From NCBI GenBank assembly GCA_023415775.1, contig JAEZJM010000021.1:1-64000 (forward strand): 64,000 bases of DNA, written 5' to 3'. Shown here one piece after another: positions 1 to 7,563 of the stretch; position 1 is the stretch's first letter, and every line of letters begins with the position of its first letter. The translations under genes were made by a program, and so were the position numbers. The DNA is from Bacillota bacterium. GTDB lineage: Bacteria > Bacillota > Negativicutes > Sporomusales > UBA7701. The notes beneath the pieces are model-generated. The model saw only the letters and a list, made by a program, of their open reading frames with translations. It was not told the origin of the DNA and searched no databases.

Positions 1-43
1 GCCAAGGCGAGGGTCGCGAGTTCGAATCTCGTTTTCCGCTCCA
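1..43 (+). tRNA. tRNA-Gly (GCC), 5' end cut off
   Basis: The window opens inside a tRNA. The remaining bases hold the end of the anticodon arm, the T arm with GTTCGAATC, the acceptor 3' strand and an encoded CCA. They match the 3' part of the complete tRNA-Gly at 43870-43944 base for base, so this is a second copy of that gene. Confidence 0.9.
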
Positions 44-48
44 TTCAT

Positions 49-124
49 AGGGGTATAGCTCAATTGGTAGAGTAGCGGTCTCCAAAACCGTTGGTTGAGG
101 GTTCAAGTCCTTCTGCCCCTGCCA
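49..124 (+). tRNA. tRNA-Trp (CCA)
   Basis: A full cloverleaf can be drawn: a 7 bp acceptor stem, D arm with AGCTCAATTGGTAG, anticodon loop TCTCCAAAA with anticodon CCA, T arm with GTTCAAGTC and an encoded CCA end. It starts 5 nt after the tRNA-Gly and is probably cotranscribed with it. Confidence 0.95.
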
Positions 125-137
125 CAAGCAAACACGC

Positions 138-173
138 GGAAAAGGCTCCCTGTATTAACAGGGAGCCTTTTCC
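138..173 (+). terminator. Terminator of the tRNA-Gly/tRNA-Trp unit
   Basis: A perfect 15 bp inverted repeat with a short loop lies 14 nt after tRNA-Trp. The descending arm contains the TTTT tract. It closes the tRNA transcription unit. Confidence 0.85.
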
Positions 174-351
174 ATGTGGTCGCTTAGTTATTTGCTGAGC
201 TTAGAACTGCTTTGTTGCAAGGAATCTCTTGTGTCGAGGGGGCCCGTGCTTCTGTTTGTAAGCTGAGAATTTTAACGGAGTGGCAGGATTATTTTTCTAT
301 GCAAGGGAATATATGGTTATTAATTTGGTTTGATGGAAGGAGGATATCCGG

Positions 352-1419
352 GTGAAGAAGGTTTTGGCGCTTTTGTTGGTCTTGCTGTTCGGTTTGAATG
401 CAACTGCTTGGGCGAAGCTTAGCGATTTTATCAGTTCGAATATCCATACCCCGATGGCGGTGGTCGTATTCATGGATAAGAAGATTATCGCCGACGGCAA
501 GGCTGTTACCGAAATGAGAGATACACTGAGAGAAAAGTTCAGGTATGCGAAAAACATTGTAATTTATGGGGATGACCAGGCAAAATCGCCGGAGTTCCTG
601 GAGTTCAGCGAGAAGGTCAAGACGGATCCGGCGAACGACAAGGATATCAAATCGATAGATATCGGCGAGCTAGCCAAGTATGGGCGGGCGATTAATTCTG
701 ACTATGTGATTCTGATAACGGTCGCCGACTGCAACGCGTACTGGAATTTCTGGTCCGGAGTCAGGGTAGACACGAAAGCGAGCGTCTCGGTTATCGATGC
801 GAGTACGCTGAAGTATATGGCGTATATGAATTATTATAAGGAGGGTACTGATGCGTTTTCGGCGGACGGCGCCAAAATTCTGATCAAAAAGGTGGCCGCC
901 GAGTTCAACTGGTCGCCTCCTGCCGAGAAGCAGACCGAGGATAAAGCGGTAGGTGTTTCCGAGGATAAGAAGCCTGCGGTGGTCGTTTTTTTGCCGGATG
1001 TCGTGCTTGAAAGACCTGAGCTTGTGGAAAAGGTTAGAAAGGGTGTCGCGGCAAAGTTCATGGTAAGCGACGTGCCGATTCATATCGACGATAAAAAGAA
1101 AACCCCCGAATTCCTCGATCTCATCGGCAAGGTAGGAACAGACAGCGCGAAGCAGAACACCTTTATCCTGAAAAAGGAGAGGCTGGTCGAGTATGGCAAG
1201 GCGGTGAACGCGAATCCGGTCATGGCGATAATAATAAACAACGTCGGCCCGGGGGACGAGGATTTCAATTACCGCTTGAAGGAAGATATTTATGTCGTCG
1301 ATACCGATACAGGCAAGTATCTTTCTAATGTCGTCTTTGACACGGTGGACAAAAAGAAACGCCAGGAAGGAATAGATTTTCTGATGACAAAGCTCCAAGC
1401 CGAGTTTAGATTGCCGTAA
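352..1419 (+). CDS. Secreted protein with two tandem homologous domains, function unknown
   Basis: The product has 355 aa. The GTG start follows a strong GGAAGGAGG site by 8 nt. Residues 1-21 are a typical signal peptide ending in AWA, so it is probably exported. Two related halves are visible, beginning near residues 35 and 205. Each starts with an AVVVF strand, has a helix ending in a K-F/A-K-F turn, a PEFL(E/D) motif, a (L/I)xxYG(K/R)A(I/V)N motif and a final hydrophobic strand. A charged linker with EKQTED joins them. This is an internal duplication. I do not recognise the family. The gene is flanked by terminators and is monocistronic. Confidence 0.75.
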   Translation: MKKVLALLLVLLFGLNATAWAKLSDFISSNIHTPMAVVVFMDKKIIADGKAVTEMRDTLREKFRYAKNIVIYGDDQAKSPEFLEFSEKVKTDPANDKDIKSIDIGELAKYGRAINSDYVILITVADCNAYWNFWSGVRVDTKASVSVIDASTLKYMAYMNYYKEGTDAFSADGAKILIKKVAAEFNWSPPAEKQTEDKAVGVSEDKKPAVVVFLPDVVLERPELVEKVRKGVAAKFMVSDVPIHIDDKKKTPEFLDLIGKVGTDSAKQNTFILKKERLVEYGKAVNANPVMAIIINNVGPGDEDFNYRLKEDIYVVDTDTGKYLSNVVFDTVDKKKRQEGIDFLMTKLQAEFRLP

Positions 1420-1456
1420 CCGATTGCCGGCGTTGTGCAGGACGCGAATTTTTCGA

Positions 1457-1490
1457 AGCTCTCTGAGTAAGCAGAGGGCTTTTTTCTTTT
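1457..1490 (+). terminator. Terminator after the two-domain secreted protein
   Basis: A 9 bp stem (AGCTCTCTG paired with CAGAGGGCT, one G-U pair) is followed directly by a run of T residues. Confidence 0.8.
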
Positions 1491-1568
1491 GTTTTGGAGA
1501 CTTTGGCCGCAATGGAAGAGAGTTAAGAAGGATATTTGTGTCATGAGAGGCAATATTGGCATTAGCTA

Positions 1569-1597
1569 TTGTAAATATATGTAAATTATGATACAAT
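1569..1597 (+). promoter_or_regulatory. SigA-type promoter for the small membrane protein pair
   Basis: TTGTAA and TACAAT hexamers are separated by 17 bp, about 30 bp before the first start codon. Confidence 0.55.
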
Positions 1598-1627
1598 TTG
1601 GAAAAGAACCGACGAGGATGAAGCAGG

Positions 1628-1843
1628 ATGCTTGATTATTTATATGATGAGCTGTTGAGGTGGTGGACAGGCTTGCCCGGGATTGCGACGGGCGAGGCGC
1701 TGCTCTACGCGATTGTGGCCGCGGCGCTTGTGGCAGGCGGGTATGCCTGGCTGGTTGCGCGGCGCAGGCATGGCCGGGCCGGACAGATGAGTGTTGCGGC
1801 TTTCCGTTATTTCCGCTTGCGCGAACACGGGCGGGGGCGCTGA
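1628..1843 (+). CDS. Small membrane protein (71 aa)
   Basis: ATG start behind a weak purine-rich site. One clear membrane segment lies near residues 24-46 (YAIVAAALVAGGYAWLVA), followed by a basic stretch RRRHGR, which suggests an N-out/C-in single-pass protein. No family is recognised. A second small membrane protein gene starts 17 nt after the stop, so the two look like an operon under the promoter at 1569-1597. Confidence 0.45.
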   Translation: MLDYLYDELLRWWTGLPGIATGEALLYAIVAAALVAGGYAWLVARRRHGRAGQMSVAAFRYFRLREHGRGR

Positions 1844-1860
1844 AGGCGAGGAGGGTCGAT

Positions 1861-2061
1861 GTGACGGATTCGGAGTTTTTCCGCGTATTTTCGATTGGCC
1901 TGGGAACAGGCTTTGTTCTTGGGGTTGTCGTTGCGGGTTACGTTGCTCTGGGTTTCCGGGAAAGGCGGGGTGAGGAGGTTGCCTCGCCGCGGCTCAGGGG
2001 GACGGATAACACGATAAGGCGCCTTTATGGCGCCTGGCGCAGAAAGCGCCGGTTGACTTAG
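1861..2061 (+). CDS. Small membrane protein (66 aa)
   Basis: The GTG start was chosen because GAGGAGGG lies 5 nt upstream; the longer open frame that starts at 1660 would overlap the previous gene for most of its length. Residues 10-32 (IGLGTGFVLGVVVAGYVALGF) form one membrane helix, and the tail is rich in arginine. The stop codon lies in the ascending arm of the terminator. Function unknown. Confidence 0.5.
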   Translation: MTDSEFFRVFSIGLGTGFVLGVVVAGYVALGFRERRGEEVASPRLRGTDNTIRRLYGAWRRKRRLT

Positions 2062-2090
2062 CAGGACCGCGAGGGCCTGCTAAGTTTTTT
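2057..2090 (+). terminator. Terminator after the small membrane protein pair
   Basis: A 9 bp stem, CTTAGCAGG with CCTGCTAAG, is followed by six T residues. Confidence 0.85.
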
Positions 2091-2269
2091 GCCGGGCGGC
2101 GGGAGGCGGTGCTGTCGGTCAGGGCCGCGAAATAGGCTCCCGCGCGGTTGTGCTCGTGGGTGGCGGCCGTTGTTCCGGTCGTAAGCCCGGTGATCCGGCG
2201 GCGGTTTGGCTGCGCCGCGACGACGGTCTGGCAGCGGTCGTCCACGAGGGCGGAGGAGGGAGCGGGGGC

Positions 2270-2297
2270 TTTACATCGGCGGGAAAACAGGTAGAAT
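2270..2297 (+). promoter_or_regulatory. Promoter of the Lrp-family gene
   Basis: TTTACA and TAGAAT are separated by 16 bp, 35 bp before the chosen ATG. The GC-rich stretch 2091-2269 before it shows no gene that I can support. Confidence 0.5.
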
Positions 2298-2332
2298 ATA
2301 GGTGGTGAGTTTTGTCGCCGGGAGAGGTTTTT

Positions 2333-2782
2333 ATGGACGATATCGATCTTAAGATAGTGGATATGCTGCAGAGCAATGCCCGTATTCCCAACGCCGAGAT
2401 TGCCCGCAGGGTGAACATGGCGCCGTCGGCGGTCCTGGAGAGGATTAAGAAGCTGGAGGAACGCCGGGTGATCCGGGAGTACGGCACGCAACTCGATCCG
2501 GCAGCCGTCGGGCTGGGCCTGCTGGCGTTCGTGGCGGTGAAGGCCGACTACTGCGAGGGCAGCGATACCGGCCAGATGCTGGCCGCCATCCCGGGGGTGC
2601 TGGAGGTGCACAATGTGGCCGGCGACGACTGCTACTTGGTGAAGGTGCGGACGCGGGACACCGAGCACCTCGGGCGGCTGCTGGGCGAGCAGTTCCGCAA
2701 TATTCCCGCGATCCGTTCGACGAAGACGACGATCGTGCTGGCGACGGTGAAGGAGACGAACAGCCTGCCGCTGCCGGAATGA
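2333..2782 (+). CDS. Lrp/AsnC-family transcriptional regulator
   Basis: The product has 149 aa, the usual length for this family. An N-terminal winged helix-turn-helix (residues about 1-55, starting MDDIDLKIVDMLQ and continuing with APSAVLERIKKLEE) is followed by a RAM/ligand-binding domain with the VHNVAGDDCYLVKV segment. The ATG at 2333 was preferred over the upstream TTG at 2312 because GGGAGAGG sits 5 nt before it. Members bind amino acids and regulate amino-acid metabolism or transport. The next gene is an EamA-type exporter, a common partner, but a terminator and a separate promoter lie between them. The effector cannot be named from sequence. Confidence 0.9.
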   Translation: MDDIDLKIVDMLQSNARIPNAEIARRVNMAPSAVLERIKKLEERRVIREYGTQLDPAAVGLGLLAFVAVKADYCEGSDTGQMLAAIPGVLEVHNVAGDDCYLVKVRTRDTEHLGRLLGEQFRNIPAIRSTKTTIVLATVKETNSLPLPE

Positions 2783-2804
2783 GGCGTGGTCAGGCGGTTT
2801 TTTG

Positions 2805-2840
2805 CAACAGGCCCATAGGGGGCCTGTTGTTATTTTGTTT
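2805..2840 (+). terminator. Terminator after the Lrp-family gene
   Basis: A 9 bp stem, CAACAGGCC with GGCCTGTTG, is followed by a T-rich tail. Confidence 0.75.
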
Positions 2841-2871
2841 CTAAATGTTGGCTAAAAACAGAATTTTATTC

Positions 2872-2900
2872 TTTACTGACGCGATTGAACAGAATATAAT
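2872..2900 (+). promoter_or_regulatory. Promoter of the first EamA transporter
   Basis: TTTACT, 17 bp, then a consensus TATAAT, 31 bp upstream of the chosen ATG. The open frame that starts at 2845 would include this promoter, which argues for the later start. Confidence 0.65.
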
Positions 2901-2931
2901 GCTTATAAAAGAGGGGAAACGAGGAACTGTC

Positions 2932-3900
2932 ATGGGGAAATTCCCGGTTGAGAGGAAGGCGGCCATGCTTGCGGCCGCTTTATTTTCGGTGTATGTCTGC
3001 TGGGGCGGCACGTATCTGGCGATCAGGTTCGCGGTGGAGACTATGCCGCCGTTCCTGATGGCGGGGATGCGGTTCGTGCTGGCGGGGGCGTTCATGTACG
3101 CGCTGTCCCGCCGGCGGGGCGCGCCCGCTCCGGCGGGCGGCGATTGGCTGCGGGCCGCCGGTGTGGGCGTTTTGCTGCTGGCCGGGGGCAACGGGGGCGT
3201 GGTATGGGCCTCGAAGATGGTGCCGTCGAGCCTGACGGCCCTGCTTGTGGCGACTTCGCCGCTGTGGATGGTGACGCTTAACTGGCTGTGGCTGAAGGAT
3301 ACCCGGCCGGGACTGACGACGTGGGCCGGCGTGGCGCTGGGCCTGGTGGGCATCGGCCTGCTGGCCGGCGGGGAGAGCGTTATTATGGGGGCGAGCCCGG
3401 TGAGCCCGTTTTGGGCCTCGGTGCTGACGGGGGCGGCATTTCTGTGGGCGCTTGGTTCGATTGCGTCGCGTAAGGTGAGCCTGCCTGGGTCGGCGGTGAT
3501 GTCGACGGGGATGCAGATGCTGGGCGGCGGCGCGGCGCTGCTGCTGATGGGCGCGGCCGCGGGCGAATGGGGCCAGCTGACGGTGGCGGCGGTGTCGCTT
3601 AAGTCGTTCCTGGGGTTCGCTTATCTGGTGGTGTTCGGGTCGCTGGTGGGCTTCAGCGCGTATGTGTGGCTGCTGCAGAATGCTTCGCCGGTGCTGGCGT
3701 CGACGTATGCGTACGTGAACCCGGTGGTGGCGATGCTGCTCGGCGTGGTGCTGGGCGGCGAGGTTTTGGGCGGGCGGACGATGGTGTCGGCGGCGGTGAT
3801 CGTGTTTGCGGTTATTCTCCTGACCGCGAGCCAGGTGCGGAGGACTTCAGCGAGGGAGGCCGCCTTGTCGGGCAAGAAGACTTGCCCCAGCCGGGGGTAG
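2932..3900 (+). CDS. EamA/DMT-family transporter
   Basis: The product has 322 aa with ten hydrophobic segments, as two EamA repeats of about 140 residues each. The first repeat begins with the family motif YVCWGGTYLAIRF and contains the ALLVATSPLWMV segment; the second carries TYAYVNPVVAMLLG. Members export amino acids or other small metabolites from the cytoplasm; the substrate is unknown here. The start follows CGAGGA and lies downstream of a TATAAT promoter. It may be controlled by the neighbouring Lrp protein, which is inference. Confidence 0.85.
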   Translation: MGKFPVERKAAMLAAALFSVYVCWGGTYLAIRFAVETMPPFLMAGMRFVLAGAFMYALSRRRGAPAPAGGDWLRAAGVGVLLLAGGNGGVVWASKMVPSSLTALLVATSPLWMVTLNWLWLKDTRPGLTTWAGVALGLVGIGLLAGGESVIMGASPVSPFWASVLTGAAFLWALGSIASRKVSLPGSAVMSTGMQMLGGGAALLLMGAAAGEWGQLTVAAVSLKSFLGFAYLVVFGSLVGFSAYVWLLQNASPVLASTYAYVNPVVAMLLGVVLGGEVLGGRTMVSAAVIVFAVILLTASQVRRTSAREAALSGKKTCPSRG

Positions 3901-3926
3901 TGAAGATAATATGGTTTAGGGCATAT

Positions 3927-3954
3927 AAAAAGGCTGCTGGAGGCAGCCTTTTTT
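3927..3954. terminator. Bidirectional terminator between convergent EamA genes
   Basis: AAAAAGGCTGC pairs with GCAGCCTTTTTT. A-runs on one side and T-runs on the other let it work for both converging genes. Confidence 0.8.
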
Positions 3955-3969
3955 GCGTATGTTTTGTTT

Positions 3970-4863
3970 CTATGCGTTTTGCTGGTCGGGGAGGAGTTCG
4001 CTGGCGAGGGTGCCGGCGAGGATGAGGACGCAGCCGAGGATTTGCTGGCCGGAGAGGGTTTCGCCGAGGAGGTGGATGCCGGCGAGGGCGGCAAAGACGG
4101 GCTCGAGGGCGAAGATGATGGCGGTGCGGCTGGGGGTGGTGAACTGCTGGGCGGTGGTCTGGACGAGGAAGGCGAGGGCGGTGGCGGGGATGGCGGTGAT
4201 GGCGAGGGCTAGCCAGACGTCGCTTGTCAGTCGGGCGGGCAGTGTTTCGCCGCTTGCCGCGACGACGCCGCTTAGGAGGGCGGTGACGCCGATCTGGAGG
4301 GTGGCGAGGATTTTGGCGTCGAAGCGGGGGGCGAAACGGCCGATGGCGAGGATGTGGAGGGCGAAGGCGACGGCGCAGAAGAAGACGAGGGTGTCGCCGT
4401 AGCTGACGGTGAGACCGTTTTCGAGGGTGAGGAGGGCAAGGCCGACGACGGCGAGGCCGGCGCCGGCGGCGACCGGGAGGCCGGGGAGGCGGCGGCTGGC
4501 GGCGGCGGCGAAGCAGGGCACGAGCGCAACGGCGAGGCCGGTGATGAAGCCGGCGTTGGCGGCGGAGGTGTATTTAAGGCCGGCGGTCTGGAAGGCGTAG
4601 CCGGCGAAGAGGAAGACGCCGATTATGAGCGAGGCCCTGACTTCGGGCCAGCCGGCGGCGGCCAGGCGGCGACGGAAGAGGAGGGCGAGGAAGAGGAAGG
4701 CGATGGCGAAGCGGATGGTGAGGAAGGTGAAGACGCCGATGGCGGCGAGGGCGTTTTTTACGGTGACGAAGGTGACGCCCCAGACGAAGACGACGGCGAT
4801 GAGGGAGAGGTCGGCGAGAACGCGCCGCCAGGGGGTATGGGCGGAGAGCGGGGTGTTGTCCAA
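3970..4863 (-). CDS. EamA/DMT-family transporter
   Basis: The product has 297 aa with ten membrane segments in two EamA repeats. Family motifs are FVWGVTFVTVKNAL near the N terminus and FALEPVFAALAGIHLLGE in the second half. The start is the TTG at 4863, preceded by GGGAGGG. The longer frame to 4950 was rejected because a TATAAT box lies inside it. It converges on the preceding EamA gene and is only distantly similar to it. Predicted drug or metabolite exporter of the inner membrane, substrate unknown. Confidence 0.85.
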   Translation of the reverse strand: MDNTPLSAHTPWRRVLADLSLIAVVFVWGVTFVTVKNALAAIGVFTFLTIRFAIAFLFLALLFRRRLAAAGWPEVRASLIIGVFLFAGYAFQTAGLKYTSAANAGFITGLAVALVPCFAAAASRRLPGLPVAAGAGLAVVGLALLTLENGLTVSYGDTLVFFCAVAFALHILAIGRFAPRFDAKILATLQIGVTALLSGVVAASGETLPARLTSDVWLALAITAIPATALAFLVQTTAQQFTTPSRTAIIFALEPVFAALAGIHLLGETLSGQQILGCVLILAGTLASELLPDQQNA

Positions 4864-4899
4864 GGCGATCCCTCCCGGGGGAATTATCCAAACGCATTC

Positions 4900-4905
4900 A
4901 TTATA
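4900..4905 (-). promoter_or_regulatory. -10 box of the minus-strand EamA gene
   Basis: Read on the minus strand this is a consensus TATAAT, 36 bp before the TTG start. No convincing -35 box is seen. Confidence 0.45.
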
Positions 4906-4955
4906 CCTTATTTTTGCGGGGGCGGGAATGTTCGCCGGAAAATGGGCCACTGGCC

Positions 4956-4984
4956 TTGCCTATTTGTGCCAGGCGAGTTATAAT
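4956..4984 (+). promoter_or_regulatory. Promoter of the DUF134 operon
   Basis: TTGCCT, 17 bp, TATAAT; the GTG start of the DUF134 gene follows 35 bp later. Confidence 0.65.
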
Positions 4985-5018
4985 TAATTGAGCATATGCC
5001 CAAATGAGGAGGGGTCGG

Positions 5019-5519
5019 GTGGCGAGACGAAAATGCTGCGGGATCGTGGACGAGGAGCCTTTCTGCCGGCGTTTTCTGCCTGAGGGCAAGGCTACGGCGG
5101 GGGTCACGCGGGTTTCCATGGAAGAGTTCGAGGCCATCCGCCTGAAGGATATGGCGGGGCTCGACCAAAGCGGCTGCGCCGCCGCGATGGGGCTTTCCCG
5201 GCCGACCTTCCAGCGGATATTGCGTTCCGCCAGGTTCAAGGTGGCGACCGCGTTGGTCGCCGGACAACAGATTATTTTTGAGGGAGGAAGCTATACAATG
5301 AAGAACAGGGTATTCGAGTGCGTGGATTGCGGGCAGCGTTGGGAGGAGCCGCCGTGTACAGCCGGCGGCCGGCACGGGTACGAGATTGCCTGCCCCAAAT
5401 GCGGCGGGATGAAGAAGATGAAGGTGGCCGAGGACGGCACGAGTACGGCGTGCGGCGGCGGGCACCACGGGCACGGGCATGCTCACGGCCAAGGCCACGG
5501 ATGCTGCGGAGGGCGCTAG
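5019..5519 (+). CDS. DUF134-family HTH protein with zinc-ribbon and His-rich tail
   Basis: The product has 166 aa. The start is the GTG 5 nt after AGGAGGGG. The N-terminal part (to about residue 80) is the DUF134/UPF0251 domain: RKCCGIVDE, the VSMEEFEAIRLKDMAGLDQ segment and a helix-turn-helix around AAAMGLSRPTFQRILRSAR. A CVDC...CPKC zinc-ribbon pair follows near residues 98-130. The tail is histidine- and glycine-rich and ends in CCGGR, suited to metal binding. DUF134 proteins often sit with iron-sulfur or NifX/NifB-like genes in anaerobes. The gene leads a three-gene operon. Confidence 0.85.
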   Translation: MARRKCCGIVDEEPFCRRFLPEGKATAGVTRVSMEEFEAIRLKDMAGLDQSGCAAAMGLSRPTFQRILRSARFKVATALVAGQQIIFEGGSYTMKNRVFECVDCGQRWEEPPCTAGGRHGYEIACPKCGGMKKMKVAEDGTSTACGGGHHGHGHAHGQGHGCCGGR

Positions 5520-5520
5520 G

Positions 5521-5727
5521 ATGTTGGAGTTCGAGCGCACGGTGACTGCGCCGGGCGGCGACGCGGCGGTGAATGTTTTCACCGATACGGAGAAGGGCCA
5601 TGTGGTTTATCTGTCGCACACCGGGACGATGGTGGTGGTGGATAACGCCAAGGTCAAAGACGGCAGGACGAGGGCGGCCGGCTTTATGGTCGCCAGCAGC
5701 AGCTGCGGCAGTTGCGATGGCTGTTAG
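5521..5727 (+). CDS. Small protein with a C-terminal CGSCDGC motif (68 aa)
   Basis: The start ATG lies 1 nt after the stop of the DUF134 gene, with GGAGGG upstream. The fold looks like a small beta-rich domain (residues 1-55) followed by SSSCGSCDGC at the end, which could bind a metal or a cluster. Length and neighbours recall small NifX-like or NifB-associated proteins, but I see no diagnostic motif. It is translated in an operon with the DUF134 protein and the metallo-hydrolase. Confidence 0.65.
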   Translation: MLEFERTVTAPGGDAAVNVFTDTEKGHVVYLSHTGTMVVVDNAKVKDGRTRAAGFMVASSSCGSCDGC

Positions 5728-5738
5728 GAGGGATAGGG

Positions 5739-6581
5739 ATGAGGATAACGGTTGTCGTGGACAACTGTATCATGCCCAAGTCGAAGAAGCCTTTCCGGGC
5801 GGAGCACGGCTTGTCGCTGCTCATCGAGACGGGGGGCGGACGGTTCCTTTTCGACGCCGGGCAGAGCGAGGTTGCGACGTTTAATCTTGCCCTGCTGGGC
5901 GTCCGCCCTGCGGATCTGGACGCGATAATCCTCAGCCACGGCCACTACGACCACACGGGCGGTCTGGCGGCCGTGCTTGTCCAGGCCGGGAAGAGGCTGC
6001 CGGTGTACTGCCACCCTGAGGCATTCGCCAACCGTTATTCGGAGGCCGGCGGGGTGACCCGCTTCGCCGGGATGCCACACGCCAGGGAGCAACTGGTTTC
6101 TCTCGGGGCGGATTTCCGCCCGGTGGCGGAACCGACCGAACTGGCGCCTGGGCTGACGATAAGCGGCTCCATCCCGCGGGAAACGGGGTATGAGACCGGC
6201 GACCCGTTTCTTAAGGCCGCGGGAGCGGACGGCTGCTGCGGCGGCGAGCACGATACGGTGCCGGACGATATGGCCATTTTTCACGCCGGCGACAAGGGGC
6301 TGACGGTGATAAGCGGCTGCGCCCACGCGGGGATCGTGAACGTCATCAGGCACGGCCTGGCGGTGACGGGCTGCAGCCGGCTGCACGCCATCGTCGGCGG
6401 CACTCACCTGGACCCGGTGGCGAAGGGCCAGCAGGAAGCGACGCTGGCGGAGCTGGAGCGGCTGGAACCTTCGCTGGTGGCCGCGAACCACTGCACCGGT
6501 TTTTATATGCTGGCCAGGCTGTATGGGATTTTCGGCGCGAAGTTCGTGCCAGCGTTCGTGGGCACGGTGATCGAAGTATAG
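5739..6581 (+). CDS. MBL-fold metallo-hydrolase
   Basis: The product has 280 aa. ATG start after AGGAGGGA. The metal-binding signature HGHYDHTGG is at about residues 67-75. Further ligand positions are suggested by ISGCAHAGIVN near 190 and by GGTHLD near 220. Best fit is the subfamily annotated as dihydropterin-aminobenzene phosphate synthase-like MBL proteins, found in many anaerobes next to DUF134 and NifX-like genes. The reaction is not assignable from sequence. It ends the operon at a strong terminator. Confidence 0.85.
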   Translation: MRITVVVDNCIMPKSKKPFRAEHGLSLLIETGGGRFLFDAGQSEVATFNLALLGVRPADLDAIILSHGHYDHTGGLAAVLVQAGKRLPVYCHPEAFANRYSEAGGVTRFAGMPHAREQLVSLGADFRPVAEPTELAPGLTISGSIPRETGYETGDPFLKAAGADGCCGGEHDTVPDDMAIFHAGDKGLTVISGCAHAGIVNVIRHGLAVTGCSRLHAIVGGTHLDPVAKGQQEATLAELERLEPSLVAANHCTGFYMLARLYGIFGAKFVPAFVGTVIEV

Positions 6582-6600
6582 AAGGATAAATATTACAATG

Positions 6601-6637
6601 ACAAAAAACACGCATTGGCAAAATGCGTGTTTTTTGT
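6601..6637 (+). terminator. Terminator of the DUF134 operon
   Basis: A 16 bp stem with AAAAAACACGCATT on one side and AATGCGTGTTTTTT on the other. The region to 6817 that follows is AT-rich and holds no gene that I can support. Confidence 0.9.
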
Positions 6638-6817
6638 AATGTTTTCCATTTAAACAAAATTTTCCTAAAAATGTAAAATTTAGGACTGGAGTCCCGGATA
6701 ATTGGGACTGTGGCTGGTAACCAAATTTTTACGAAAATGATATTGTTATGACAGAAGGATTTTACCTGAGCACGCAGAAGTAGAACGTATGTTCGATATA
6801 TGCGGAGGTAGGGGGAA

Positions 6818-6943
6818 ATGAAATACCGACTATGCACGTTTTCCCCGGCGGTGAAGTGGATCCGCGACCGAGAGGGGGTTTACTGGGTTAACCGCGAGCA
6901 CCTCGAAGAGTTTTTGCGTATATATTGCCCGGATAGAAAGTAG
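6818..6943 (+). CDS. Small protein (41 aa), phage-module edge
   Basis: ATG start after GGAGGTAGGGGG. The product begins MKYRLCTF and contains WIRDREGVYWVNREHLEEFLRIYC, which looks like one helix-turn-helix-sized unit of the excisionase/MerR-like type. It is too short to assign. It converges on the XRE repressor gene, with 11 nt between stops. Confidence 0.45.
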   Translation: MKYRLCTFSPAVKWIRDREGVYWVNREHLEEFLRIYCPDRK

Positions 6944-6954
6944 TCGGCGATGGA

Positions 6955-7332
6955 CTACTTTTTGTTTCTGGCGAGGATGGCGATTATTTGTTCGAGGTCT
7001 TCGGGCGGCAGGCCGCTGTCTTTGATCTTTTTGCCGAGGGCGATCCAGGGGAGGTTGTCGCCGGACATGATGAATTTGAGGATGTCTTCCGGGGTGTCGG
7101 CTGGGAGGATATCGGCCGGCAGGACGACGTCGTCGAGGTAGAAGAAGTTTTTGTCCTTGATTTTGAGCCCCTGGCAAAGTTTGACGACGGTGGCTTCGCG
7201 CGGGTATTTTATGATGCCGTTCTCCAGCTCGGAGATGGTTGATTGCTTGACGCCGGTGACTTTTTCGGTGTGGGTCATCGACCAGTTCAATGCTTCCCTG
7301 ACCGCCCGCAGGCGTTCGCCGTGAAATTCCAT
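6955..7332 (-). CDS. XRE-family helix-turn-helix repressor
   Basis: The product has 125 aa. The N-terminal HTH_3 domain covers residues 1-60, with GVKQSTISELENG as recognition helix. The C-terminal half (LPADILPADTPEDILKFI, then a PPEDLEQIIAIL helix) is a short dimerisation-type region. ATG at 7332 chosen because GGAGG precedes it. It is transcribed away from a cluster of tiny genes across a repeat-rich region, the layout of a phage or mobile-element repressor and its operators. Confidence 0.85.
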   Translation of the reverse strand: MEFHGERLRAVREALNWSMTHTEKVTGVKQSTISELENGIIKYPREATVVKLCQGLKIKDKNFFYLDDVVLPADILPADTPEDILKFIMSGDNLPWIALGKKIKDSGLPPEDLEQIIAILARNKK

Positions 7333-7385
7333 GCTAAGGCCTCCATTAGTCGAATGCAAAGGGTTTAATTGTTGGTATACTTCGG

Positions 7386-7420
7386 CTTGTTCGATAGTTA
7401 ACCTTTTCGAACAAGTCGAT
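7386..7420. promoter_or_regulatory. Operator-like inverted repeat beside the XRE gene
   Basis: CTTGTTCGA at 7386-7394 is the inverse of TCGAACAAG at 7407-7415, forming a 9 bp dyad with a 12 bp spacer. The right half extends to TCGAACAAGTCGAT (7407-7420), and nearly the same 14 bases, TCGAAAAAGTCGAT, recur at 7470-7483 in the rightward promoter. Probable binding sites of the XRE protein. Confidence 0.6.
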
Positions 7421-7459
7421 ATTAATGCGGAAATAATTATTAAAAATCGGAAAAAGATA

Positions 7460-7488
7460 TTGACTTCAATCGAAAAAGTCGATAATAT
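7460..7488 (+). promoter_or_regulatory. Rightward promoter of the phage-type module
   Basis: TTGACT, 17 bp, TAATAT. The spacer contains the operator-like TCGAAAAAGTCGAT at 7470-7483, so the XRE protein would repress it directly. Confidence 0.6.
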
Positions 7489-7563
7489 TTAAATTGAAAG
7501 CAATGTAATTCGAAATGATTCGATTGGGGGCCGTTGCGCCGCTGCGAACGATGGAGGTGCCGT

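Noticed and set aside
1660..2061. Open frame of 133 codons on the plus strand
   Set aside because: It overlaps the 1628-1843 gene and its first 67 codons are a shadow; only the part from the GTG at 1861 has a ribosome site.
6638..6817. Possible riboswitch in the AT-rich gap
   Set aside because: A short AGTCCC/GGGACT hairpin is present, but no known aptamer consensus, promoter or terminator arrangement could be recognised.
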